Assembly (NCBI GenBank): GCA_031835245.1
Contig: JAVKOQ010000528.1
Span: 1-29,958, forward strand
Direction of reading: 5' to 3'
Length of the DNA stretch: 29,958 nt
Source of the DNA: Balamuthia mandrillaris
Lineage: Eukaryota; Discosea; Longamoebia; Balamuthiidae
Below are positions 1-10,025 of the stretch, one piece after another (the first letter of the stretch is position 1; every line of letters begins with the position of its first letter). Position numbers and translations under genes: made by a program. Under the pieces are notes generated by a model. That model was not told the DNA's origin. It worked only from the letters and a program-made list of their open reading frames with translations, and searched no databases.

Positions 1-24
1 GCTCTGAGGAGAGAGGTAAAGAGC

Positions 25-3021
25 ATGGAGATTTCCTCCGCCATGATGCAACATTCTTTCGCTAAGCAGGCGTTGGAGGCGGGCACCTACGAATCCCTTC
101 CCTTACCCACTTCTCTCCCGCTGGATTCCCTTTCTTCTTTCAGCAACACTTCCCCCACAAATTCTTCCTATCTTCCCCAGCCTAACTCCCCCACTTCTGC
201 TTTGCCACCTGATATCGGTGGTGTCCCACTCCCCGATGACCCATCAGCAGGACCTCCGTCACCCCTGAGCCATGCCAGAGCACAAAGCCAGTATGGAACT
301 TCCAGCCCTCTCGCAGGCACTCCAGGCTATACCTCCGACTCTTCCTCTCACTTTGGGACCATGCGGCGCACTAACAGCGGGGGTCCTCGTCCCAGAGTGG
401 CCCTATTTAACGCGGACAATTCTGAACTTGGCCCCCGAGACTTGCGAGCCAAGGAGATTTACACGACCGAGCTGACTTATTGTGGTATTTTGGATGTCAT
501 TATTGAGGTGAGAATTCTGTTTGCTTACCTGGTTTCCCTCCTAGAAAGCAAAAGCAAAAGCAACGTTGTTGACCAAATGTTTTGCTTCTCAGGACTTTAT
601 GCAACCAGCCACAAAAAAGAACGTGTTCAGTCCGCAGGAGTACCGCACCATTTTCTCAAACATTGAATCCATCCGTAACTTCAACAAAGATTTGTTGGCT
701 GCAATTCGCGTTCAAATGGCGGATTGGACTTCCGAGACCACCATTGGTGACATCTTTTTGAAAAAGGTTTTATTTCTTATTTTTTTATTTTTTTATTTTT
801 TATCTTTTGTTTTTGTTTTTTGCTGATATTCTCTTTTCCACACCTTAAGATTCCTTTCCTGAAGATCTACACGACATATTGTAATAACCATAGCTCGGCC
901 AATCAGCTGTTAGAGAAAATCCAGAGCCGCAAAAATGTGGCCCAATTCTTGAAAGAGTGCCAAAAGAAGGACTTGGACCTAAACGCGCTGCTCATCACTC
1001 CTGTACAGAGAATTCCTAGATACCAACTCCTTCTCAAAGTACGTTTCCTTGTTTGTTTCTTTTTACTTTCTTTCAGTTTTACGCAATGCTCGTTAGTGCA
1101 GCAAACTAACCGCACAAAACTGTAGGAGTTGATTTCCTTCACAGAAGAGTCGCATCCCGATTACGCCAACCTCAAATCTGCCCTCGAGCAGATCAAGAAA
1201 ATAGCAGACGAGATAAATGATGCCGTACTGCGCTCGGACAGCACCAAAGAAGTGCATACCCTCTCCAAGATGATACCCGGCATTCAAAAGCTTCTGACCG
1301 GATCGAGACAGCTAGTAAAACACGGCCCTGTTGATGTCACCAGCGCAGAAGCCAAGTACTCTTACTTGCTACTGTTTTCTGACGTTCTCGTTTTTGCTTC
1401 TCCTATGCCAAAAGGCAAGAAATTGGAGTTAAGGGAGAAGCTTCAACTGGAACACGTTTGGGCGGATGACATGAAGGACACAACCTCTGCGGAAACAGCG
1501 TGGCAGCTCGTCTCACCGGAGAGCACTTACCTTGTGCAATCTCCCAACAAAGAAGATAAGATCATTTGGGTGGACAAGTGCCACCAGAGGACGCTTGCCT
1601 GCTGCGAACGACTGGGCATCGTGGACGATGCCATGCCTCTTGGCAAGCGCAAGATGGAGTACACTTTCCGCAACGCCGCGGTCTATTCTGGAGAATGGTT
1701 CAACGGCAAAATGCACGGGCAAGGAACATTCACTTCTCCTGATAGCACTACCTACGAAGGTTTTTTCTTTTCTCCTATTCTAATCCGGTTGTGACTTCAT
1801 GGTTAACCTCCTGCGTTTGTGTAGGAGGATATGCCAACGGCAAATTCGAAGGCCATGGCAAGATAACTTACCTTACTTCAGAAAGTTATGAGGGCCAATG
1901 GCTCAAAGGAAAACCGCACGGAGAAGGCACGCTTAAGTTGTTGACGGGAACATACACTGGAACTTGGGAGAATGGTAACCAATGTGGTCAGGGCAAGGTA
2001 GTTTACTCCTCTGGAGACAGTTATGAAGGTGGATTCAAGGATAACTTGCGAGAAGGTACGTGTTGACCTTTCTGTTCTGTTTCCTCAATCCTTTTCCGCT
2101 TCTCTCTTTTCGTTTTCTTTGGTGACCAACACTTATGACTTTGCTGAAACAAACAAAAAAGGAAAGGGAGTATTAAGAGGAGCAGATGGCTCGGTGTATG
2201 AAGGTGACTGGAAGGCCGACAAACAATGTGGTAAGGGCAAGCTTAAGAACCACCTTGGCACGTACGAGGGTGGTTGGCTTAACGACCAAAGGAACGGGCA
2301 AGGCACTATGACCTACAACAACGGTGACAAGTTCGAGGGCACTTGGTCGGATGATAGGAGAAACGGTAAAGGCACGCTGACCTCTGCCGATGGCACCTTC
2401 CAGTATGACGGAGAGTGGAAGGACGATCTGATGGAGGGGCAAGGTACCCTCATCATCAATCAAACCAAGTACGAAGGCATGCTCAAGGCTGGTAAGCGCT
2501 ATGGAGAGGGCACCTATACCACTCCCACCGGCACGTACTCCGGCAATTGGGCGGACGACCGCCGCGAGGGCAAAGGCAAGTGGGTCAGAACAGATGGTTC
2601 CGTTTATGAGGGCGAATGGCATAGTGATTTGGTTTGTTTCATTTTTTTATTATCTCTCTCTCTCCCTCTCCCTCTCCCTCTCTCCCTCTCATCTGCTAAC
2701 TCTGTTCTGCAATATTGCAGAGATTCGGAAAGGGAACACAGATAGACCCGGATGGATCTCGCTATGACGGCAAATGGGTAAAGGGCCGCCGTGAGGGATC
2801 CGGTGTGCAGACTTATCCCAATGGCTCTAAGTACTCTGGCAGCTGGGCTCGCGACAGAAGGCATGGGCAAGGCGTCTTTGCCACCGCCAACGATGCTGCC
2901 AAATACGTAGGCGACTGGGTCTACGACAACCGAGAAGGCAGTGGCGTCATGACGGACAGCTCAGGCACGTACGACGGTGCATGGAAGAACGATATGGTTG
3001 GGCCTTCTTTTCTCTCGTTCC

Positions 3022-3059
<38 letters not shown>

Positions 3060-3316
3060 CTGTTTTTGTATTATCGCTAGCTAATTGTTTTGTGTGCGAC
3101 CAGCGCAATGGAGCGGGAGTGTTCAAGTACGCAAATGGAATGGTGTTCACAGGAGAGTGGCAGAACGACAAAAGACACGGAATGGGACAGCTGACGTTCC
3201 CCGACGGCAAGAGGCCTCCCATCCAGGTTCAGTATGAGAGCGGCGTGCTGGTATCGCCAGCCTTTGCTGAGCTGCCACCGGACCTCGGTCTATCGCGGGC
3301 GCTCTTCAAAGCCTGA
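25..3316 (+). CDS. RhoGEF (DH-PH) protein with C-terminal MORN repeat array
   Basis: Predicted guanine-nucleotide exchange factor for a Rho/Rac GTPase that also carries a membrane-binding or scaffold-type MORN array. I model eight exons: 25-507, 593-766, 850-1038, 1126-1759, 1825-2055, 2162-2631, 2721-2996, 3104-3316, all GT-AG and in phase, giving 889 aa. Residues 1-150 are Ser/Pro-rich and probably disordered. The DH domain runs from about 152 to 335 and contains the hallmark PVQRIPRYQLLLK. A PH-like stretch follows (about 345-455, with YSYLLLFSDVLVF). From about 459 to the end there are roughly 17 MORN repeats of the type YxGxWxxGxxxGxG. No stop precedes the ATG in the 24 visible upstream bases, so the true start may lie outside the window. 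Introns 6 and 7 hold CT-rich tracts. DH and PH calls rest on motifs. The MORN call is very secure. Confidence 0.9.
3027..3056 (+). repeat. (CT)n microsatellite in RhoGEF-MORN intron 7
   Basis: About 15 CT units between exons 7 and 8. They form part of the polypyrimidine-rich intron body. Confidence 0.9.
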
Positions 3317-3720
3317 CGCAAAACCTTCAAAACGAAAACTCAACAAACCACAAACCACAACAACAAAATAACAGTTTCTTGCTTTTCCTCCTTCTCCACA
3401 CCGCCTTTTTGTTTCGTTGTCCGCAAGTGGAACAAAAAGGACTTGAGAGGAGAAGCAAACCACAGGAGCTCTCTCAACCTCTCAAAAAAAAAACCAAAAC
3501 AAAAACACAAACAAAAACAAAAACACAACACAAATGTGCTTGGTAGCAACGGATGTAACTTAAAAGAAATAACCTTCTTCCTGGGGTGACCAAGTGCTCT
3601 TTTTTTTTTTCTGGAGGAGAAAAGCCTTCTTCCTTGAGTGTCTTTTTACTTGAGCAACACACGTTGCGAACAGAGGAACAATGGCGCTTTAAAAAAAAAT
3701 GAACGCCTTTTTTTGTGTGC
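3317..3720. other. Intergenic region between two converging 3' ends
   Basis: Four hundred bases between the RhoGEF-MORN stop codon and the mS38 stop codon. The sequence is made of A-rich and T-rich runs with no ORF that resembles a protein and no RNA gene I recognise. It most likely holds the two 3' untranslated regions. Confidence 0.6.
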
Positions 3721-4360
3721 TCACTTGCCAAGCTTTCTGAGCAAGAAGCGCTCCCTCTTTAGTCGCTTTCTGTACTTGTGCTTTCTCATCATGCGCTTAC
3801 GTTTGCGCATGACAGAGTCAAGGCTGTACCCCGTTTGTTGTTGTGTGCTGTCCTGTTGCTGTGGTGCGATGCTGCTTTGCTGAGGAGCGGAGATGGGAGC
3901 AGTTGGAGAAGGGAGAAGCGGAGAGGAGGAAGGTGGTCTCACGCTGTTGTTATTGTAGGAGGGGGCGCGTAGAGGGTGACGAATGAGGGAAGCTCGCAAT
4001 TGAGGTAAATCTAAGGTTTTGATTTTTTAAATTGGATGTTTGTGTTTCAAAAGAAAGATGAGCAGTGGCAACAAGAGCGCACAACGACTAAGATAACATA
4101 CCAAAAGGATGCGAGCGCGACACAGGCGCCAGCGGGCGCTTCGATTCGCTACCAACAAAAAGCTCAGCCTGCACTCGGCTGGCGGTGGTGGAGAAGTAGA
4201 GGCTGCCGCTCCGGTTCAGGCTTGGCAAGCGGGCAAGATTGGCGTTAACTGGTGGGCGCAAAGCGAGCCCGCTGCCGCATGTTCGGAGCAAGGAGGGACC
4301 GCCAGGATAAACTCTCGGCAGGGAGCAAGACCCAACAAACGACCTGCTCGTCGCTTGCAT
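3721..4360 (-). CDS. Mitochondrial small ribosomal subunit protein mS38 (AURKAIP1/COX24-like)
   Basis: Two exons on the minus strand, 4360-4102 and 4010-3721 (intron with GTATGT donor and TTAG acceptor), give 182 aa. The C-terminus carries the short, very basic mS38/COX24 signature (SVMRKRKRMMRKHKYRKR and further Arg/Lys), which in known mitoribosomes contacts the small-subunit rRNA. The N-terminus is rich in Arg, Ser and Leu and poor in acids (starts MQATSRSF), as expected for a mitochondrial targeting sequence. The middle is Ser/Pro/Gln-rich. Only the last 35 or so residues are conserved in this family, so the identification rests on them. The gene is divergent from the phospholipase D gene, and the TCGA-type promoter element at 4437-4446 lies 77 bp upstream of the start. 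Confidence 0.85.
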
Positions 4361-4783
4361 TTTTTTTTTTTTGTTTTGTCTTTCTGTCCTCTTTTTTTTT
4401 GTTGGGCTGAATTTTTTTTTCAACAACACATGACTGTTGTCGATAATTTTAATAATTTTGAATATTTTAGTTATGATGTGAAATTCGAAGGAGGAACGCA
4501 AAAGGAATGCAAGGAGGAAGCCCTTTGGCAGTGGAGCACATTCATCCAGAGGCATGGTGCTCTGTCGAGGGAGGGAAGGTTCCGCCCTTTCTCTGGGGAG
4601 ACAGTTGCAGCTAGCGCAGGAAACAAACCCTTGTATTTTGCCCAAAAGGACACGTTCGTCATTAGCGCGGTGGGTTAATTAACAATTTTCCCAGTTGTTT
4701 TGGCGGCGGTTAACTCCAGTCGAACTAAGTTTTTTTTTTAAAAAAAAAACTGAGTTGGACCAACCTCACAAGAGAGTTTCGTC
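4361..4783. promoter_or_regulatory. Divergent promoter region, mS38 / GPI-phospholipase D
   Basis: This 423-bp spacer separates two divergent start codons. It holds T-runs, a TTGTCGATAA element at 4437-4446 whose reverse complement also occurs at 12418-12427, an AT-rich stretch to 4470, and a 20-base motif at 4675-4694 (TTAATTAAC then AATTTT and CCCAG) that recurs almost exactly at 12442-12462. Between 4480 and 4670 the base composition becomes gene-like, but I find no convincing protein or known RNA there. Confidence 0.5.
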
Positions 4784-4870
4784 ATGCCACTCTCTCTTGC
4801 CCGTCTTTCCCGTCTTTCTTCTTTGCTCTTCCTCCTCATCTTTCTTTCCTCTTTGTACGTGTGTCTCTCT

Positions 4871-4917
<47 letters not shown>

Positions 4918-6420
4918 GCTCTCGCCCTCTCTCGAAAGCCTCTTCACGCCAGTTGAATACAAAACTGAACCAAACTAACAACAAAACAAAAAAGGCACGA
5001 TGGAGAAAGTTGTGGAGTGACCACGCACAACGTTATAGCCCACCGCGCGATGGTCTTCTTCAACCAAACGCCCTCCGGCAGTGGCTATGACGAGTTCAAA
5101 CAGATCATAGCAAAGCACCAGGGAGCCTTCCAGAACGGAGCCGCCTTTCCGGACTGGGGCTACTCCTGCTTCTTGAAAGGCAGCTATCCTGATCTGCCTA
5201 ATATGAGCGAGGACACACATTGGGTTTGTGTTGTTTTTCGCATTCGTTTTTTTTTCTTTTTTTCACTTTTCTTTTCTTTTTTTTTTCTTCTTCTATTCTT
5301 TTTTCTTTTCTGTTTTGTTTGTTCTTTTTCTTGTTGCAGCAAACAAAGACCTAACAACAAAAATGTGTCATTTGGGCGTAGCCTCCTTTCCAAAACGCCA
5401 CGATAGAATACGTGTTGAAGAACTATCCTCAGCCTTGGGATGACGATGCACAGCAGCTCATTGCCTTCTTGCTCGGTATTGAGGCTCACAGTATTGCTGA
5501 TGTCATTTGGCATGACATGGACATCACCAGACAATACACTCAACAAGGTTCTCTTTCTCATTTGCTCTGTCTCTAGTATCTTCTTCTCCTTCTTCTTTTC
5601 TTTGTCCTTCCGTTCCGTTTTGCTTCTCTCCTTCTCTGCTCCTCTCGTTCTCCCGTCACTGATTTTCAAATAAAAAACAATAAAAGGTTTTATTCAAGCA
5701 TTAGCAGAAGCCAACTATGGAGAGAGGACAAACGGTTATCCTAACGAAGCCCACACTGAAGCAGATGTTGGTGGTGAGTTCATGCTTGCCTATGAACTTG
5801 ACCTTTCTTACTTGGTTTATGACTGGTCAGCCTCCATCCTCTTATAAGTTGGCAATGTTTTGCTCTTTCGTGCTTCTTATACTTTCTTTCTGGTTTTTTT
5901 TCGCAGGTATCTTCCTGTCCAAGACTTGGTTCGTACTTTCTTCATGCTTTATTATTCTGTTTTGCTTCCTTTTGTTTCTTTCTTTTCTCGTGTTTCTCTA
6001 TTTTTTACTGATACCTATCTCTCAATACCTTTCCTCTCGACAGCAAAAAATATCCCAAATGCCCCAATTGGGATGGCCTCTGTTACCTGCTCACGTCTAC
6101 GAACTTTGCAACTTAGAACTCTACGCTGAGGTTCATGCCATCAAAGACCTGGTAGGAAAGCTCCTCTTCCCCACTTTCGCGAAGGAGGCTCCTTGGATGG
6201 TGGATCAACTGCAAGACTATTGGATGGGGGGCGTCAACAATAATGCCGTGTGGACCGACATTTGTTGGCTCAACCTTATGAAATGGCTAAAGACTGGCAA
6301 AGCGGATGGATATTGCATTCCGGAGATGAACTATAACCCTGCATCTGCTGAACAGGCGATTCGTCACCAAAAGGTTTGTTTGGTGTTAATCCTTATTTTG
6401 GTTTTACCTTATTGTGAAAT

Positions 6421-6460
<40 letters not shown>

Positions 6461-7296
6461 TCTCTTCTCCCCCTTGCCTCCTCTCCTTCTCTCCTTCCTC
6501 TCTCTCAACTGATATCTTCGCTCTGAAATAGGCTATGGAAAGGGCACAACACCGAATGCGCCAAATATTAAAAGAGCACATGGCCCAAGTCAACATCCAA
6601 ACCACTCGTACTGGTCGAGGAACTACCTTCACCAGAACTGATGCTCCCAAAGCAGCCCTTCTTGAAGAGAACAAACCTGCTTCACCGCACCCAACTATGT
6701 CACAACCAATGCCTTCAGTAGCCAGCCAAAATTGTGTTAATATCGATCAAGCATCCGTTGTCTTCTCGTACGTAACTCCTCTTATCCCTTGGTTTGCCAG
6801 TTTGTTCGAAACTCATCTCTCTCTACTTTATGAAGAGTAAATCAGAGTTACTCCTATCTCGGACAAAGCTTAGCCATTGGTGATTGGAATGGCGACGGGT
6901 TGGATGACGTTCTTCTTGGAGCTCCTGGTTATGTTCTGCCTTCCTACCCTGACGATGGTAACTTCATCTTTTTTTCCCAATCGTATACTCTCTTTTTATT
7001 CATGTCTTCCTTTCCGTTAACACGTACCTTTCATTGCTTCTCTTTGCGCACAGGCGGTAATCCAATTCACGCTCAAATAGGAGCTGCTTTTCTTGTATAT
7101 GGTCAAAAGGGCCTCAACAAGGATTCTAGACTCCGCTTTGATGTTTCACAGCATTTAGATGACCCGTCCTCCATGTCTTACTGGTTGGGAAGCGAAACTG
7201 GTGCCAGATTTGGAGCTGCCGTTCTCTCTTTAGACTTCAACGCAGATGGTTTTTTGGACTTGGTTGCCTCTGCTCCTGGAATTGGTATTGCTCCGT

Positions 7297-7327
<31 letters not shown>

Positions 7328-8770
7328 TGTGTGGATCTCCTCTATTTTGTTGGCGTAATGTTGTTTGGTTGACTCGCAAATGGCAGGAACGGCGACATTT
7401 ACTTCTACAGGAGCGGTGTATGTATACCTTGGCTATAAAGGAAGTAACGGTTTTCCTGCCCTGCCTTCAACTCCTAGTATTACCATAGCATCCACCTACA
7501 ACTTCACCAACCTCGGTTCGTTCTTCCTCTTTGCTTTTCCTTGTGTGAACGTGAACATTCCTTTTTTACTAACCTTTATTTTTTTTTTCGATGCTGTTTT
7601 TTGTGGATGATAGGGACTACTTTGAAAGCATGCGACGTGAACGGAGATGGACATGACGATCTTATCATAGGCTCTCCCTACGCTCCCCATTCTGGCAACA
7701 ACTTCAGCAACCCATGGAATCACAAAATGTACCAAGCCGGAGCAGTCTCCATCTTCCTTTCTGGCCGCCACGATAGCAAGAACAAGAGCAAAAATAACGT
7801 CATCACCCTTGACTATCAAAAAGATTCCGATTGGTTCTCGGAAGGGGAACAGCTGTACGCGTGGTTTGGAAACGACATCTCCTGCTATGCTCTACCCAAC
7901 CAGAACCAAACATTGTTGCTGGTGTCTGCTCCTCTTTCCGCTTATGCCACCGACAGTAGCCAACGAAAAGTGGTCAGCGCTGTTGGTTCCATCTACCTAT
8001 TTTCTCTCTCTCACCGCGATCTCTCCAGTCAACGCCTCTTGCTCTTGAACGGCAGCAGTCGCTTCGACCAATTCGGCATGTCAGCCACCTTCTCTCGCCC
8101 TTTTGCCTCTTCTTATTCACAAAAGACAAGAGAGAACAGAGCCACATCCGTTCCTTCCGACCTGTACATCGTTGCAGGAATGCCTACTGCCACTTCAGTT
8201 TTGGACTACTTCATTAACTTGCCTCAAGCCGGCAGCGCTGTTTTGCTCTCCGTCTCTTCTCTGTTGGAGGGACCGTCCATCCAAAACCTGAACCAAACAA
8301 GCAGAGGCACTATCAAGACTCGCTTCATTGGCGACGTCTCCTACGGTCGCCTGGGTTGGAAGGTAGTAGGAGAGAGGGACTTGGATGGAGACGGTTGGGA
8401 TGAGGTGTGGGTCTCTCAGACATTGACTCGCACTGAGGCGGGGGCTGCCTTCCTGTTTCGTGGAGGCAAGACCTTTCCTAGCGGTGACACCAGGGAGCTG
8501 GTGAGTAATTCCGCTTGGTGCGCCTTTCCCAATCATTTGCATTCTAGGTTTGGCGAGGAGGTGGCTTTCTTGAAGTTTAGTGACAGTACCATTGCTGCCA
8601 CGGATATATTGCTCGCTGGCCCTAGGGACTCTGCACAAACCACGCACGTAAGTATACTTTTTTTTTCTTGTTGTTTTTTGTGTTGGGCGTGTTCCCCTCA
8701 TGATTGTTTGCTTTTCCTCTTCCAGGGTGGACAAGTGGCTCTCTATTTACAAGCATTTTCGCACCAGTAA
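4784..8770 (+). CDS. GPLD1: Glycosylphosphatidylinositol-specific phospholipase D
   Basis: Secreted enzyme family that hydrolyses the inositol-phosphate bond of GPI anchors and releases anchored proteins. Twelve exons: 4784-4854, 4995-5223, 5382-5547, 5687-5825, 5907-5928 (22-nt microexon), 6044-6373, 6532-6767, 6848-6957, 7054-7284, 7387-7515, 7614-8647, 8726-8770. All phases agree, giving 913 aa (human about 840). Exon 1 encodes a signal peptide (LLFLLIFLSS). The zinc-dependent phospholipase C-like domain follows: CGVTTHNVIAHRAM, THW, EAHSIADVIWHD and NEAHTEADVGGE match the family's His/Asp sites, so the catalytic centre looks complete. From about residue 400 there is a beta-propeller with four calcium loops (DWNGDG, DFNADG, DVNGDG, DLDGDG). 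The exon 2 acceptor (4993-4994) was chosen because it is the first AG after an ACTAAC branch-like site. The 6767/6848 junction could instead be 6771/6846. Confidence 0.92.
4876..4908 (+). repeat. (CT)n microsatellite in GPLD1 intron 1
   Basis: About 16 uninterrupted CT units inside the first intron. It lies well upstream of the branch-like ACTAAC and the chosen acceptor. Tracts of the same kind sit in many introns of this window, with CT on the transcribed gene's sense strand. Confidence 0.9.
6428..6458 (+). repeat. (CT)n microsatellite in GPLD1 intron
   Basis: About 15 CT units after a run of C, inside the intron 6374-6531. Confidence 0.9.
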
Positions 8771-9047
8771 CCTTCACCACAGCAAATATAAAGAGGAGTA
8801 GTTGGTTAACCCTGTGGCCCGTATTGCCGATGCAGCGTTTCATTGTCCATTATGTGTTTAATCCTGAAAGGAAAGTTCCTTGCCCGTCGAGGGTTCTCTT
8901 TTTTGCTGTGCATTGAAATTTCAGTCCCGCTGACACGTCACCACACGTAGGCCACGTGTGCACCTGATGAACACAAATGCTGTAGCTTTGCTGCTGGTCG
9001 ACAGAACACTGTAACAAAAAAAACCAACAACCAAAAGGACGGCGAAG

Positions 9048-9969
9048 ATGCCGCAACGCAAAGAACGAACGGAAGCATGGCGGGTGGTGCGGGATTTGCC
9101 GTACCACGCCGAGGAAGAACCTCACACGAAGCTACAGCTTGACCTTTACGTGCCGCATCAGGAAGGACTATCTCTTTTCTCTCTCCGCTCTCTCGCCCTT
9201 GTTTCGATTATAGAAAACATGTTGTAACTTTTTTTTTCTGTGGATGAAGATGGTGCTGCTGCTACTTCACTGAGAAACGGCCAGTTGTCATCTACGCTCA
9301 TGGTGGAGGTTGGAAACGAGGCGATCGAAAGAGAACCCTTTTGGGAAGGCCGAACATCAACGAAAACGTGGGAAAGAGCCTCGCCTCAAACGGGGTTGTC
9401 TGCGCAGTGATCAGCTACCGCCTGAGCAAGACCGGCTTGTTCTCCGCCCTCTTCTTTGGCGGCTCTTTGGCCGCTATTACCACTGTCGTTCTCTGCCTTG
9501 TTTTTTTCATGGTATCACTGCTGACTGCTTTGGTCTCTTCTGCTTTTACGTAAGGCTCTTGCTTTCGTCCTTTATCTCTGTCTCGTTGTTGAAAAAGCTA
9601 ACTGCACACGGAAAAAAAAAGTGGCACTCCCTCGTTGGAAGCGTTAGTGGCGATGGAAGGCGCCCTTCTCTACGCGGCTGGATGTTTTGCTGTTCTAGTG
9701 GTCCTTTACTTTATGCTAACTTGGGTGATGGAGGCGGGCCATCAACGCCACGGCATTAAACATCCGGTTCATGTTCTGGACTTGGCTCATGCCCTCAAAT
9801 GGGTGCACGACAATGTGGAGTCCTATGGCGGAGATTCCAACAACATCTTTTTGTCTGGTCACTCTGCTGGCGTAAATACCTTGTTCTTGTTCTTCTACTT
9901 CCTCTTGTTTTGTTCTTCCTCTTGTTTTGTTTTGTTTTGTTTTGTTTTTTTTTTTTTTTTTCTTATGTT

Positions 9970-10025
<56 letters not shown>

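Noticed and set aside
2173-2622. Minus-strand 149-codon frame in the MORN region
   Set aside because: It is a shadow produced by the regular Gly-rich repeat codons of the MORN exons.
4109-4678. Plus-strand 189-codon frame over the mS38 first exon
   Set aside because: It is antisense to the targeting peptide of mS38 and then runs through promoter T-runs. It has no protein-like pattern.
5184-5669. Minus-strand Lys/Glu-rich 161-codon frame
   Set aside because: It is antisense to two T-rich GPLD1 introns and the exon between them.
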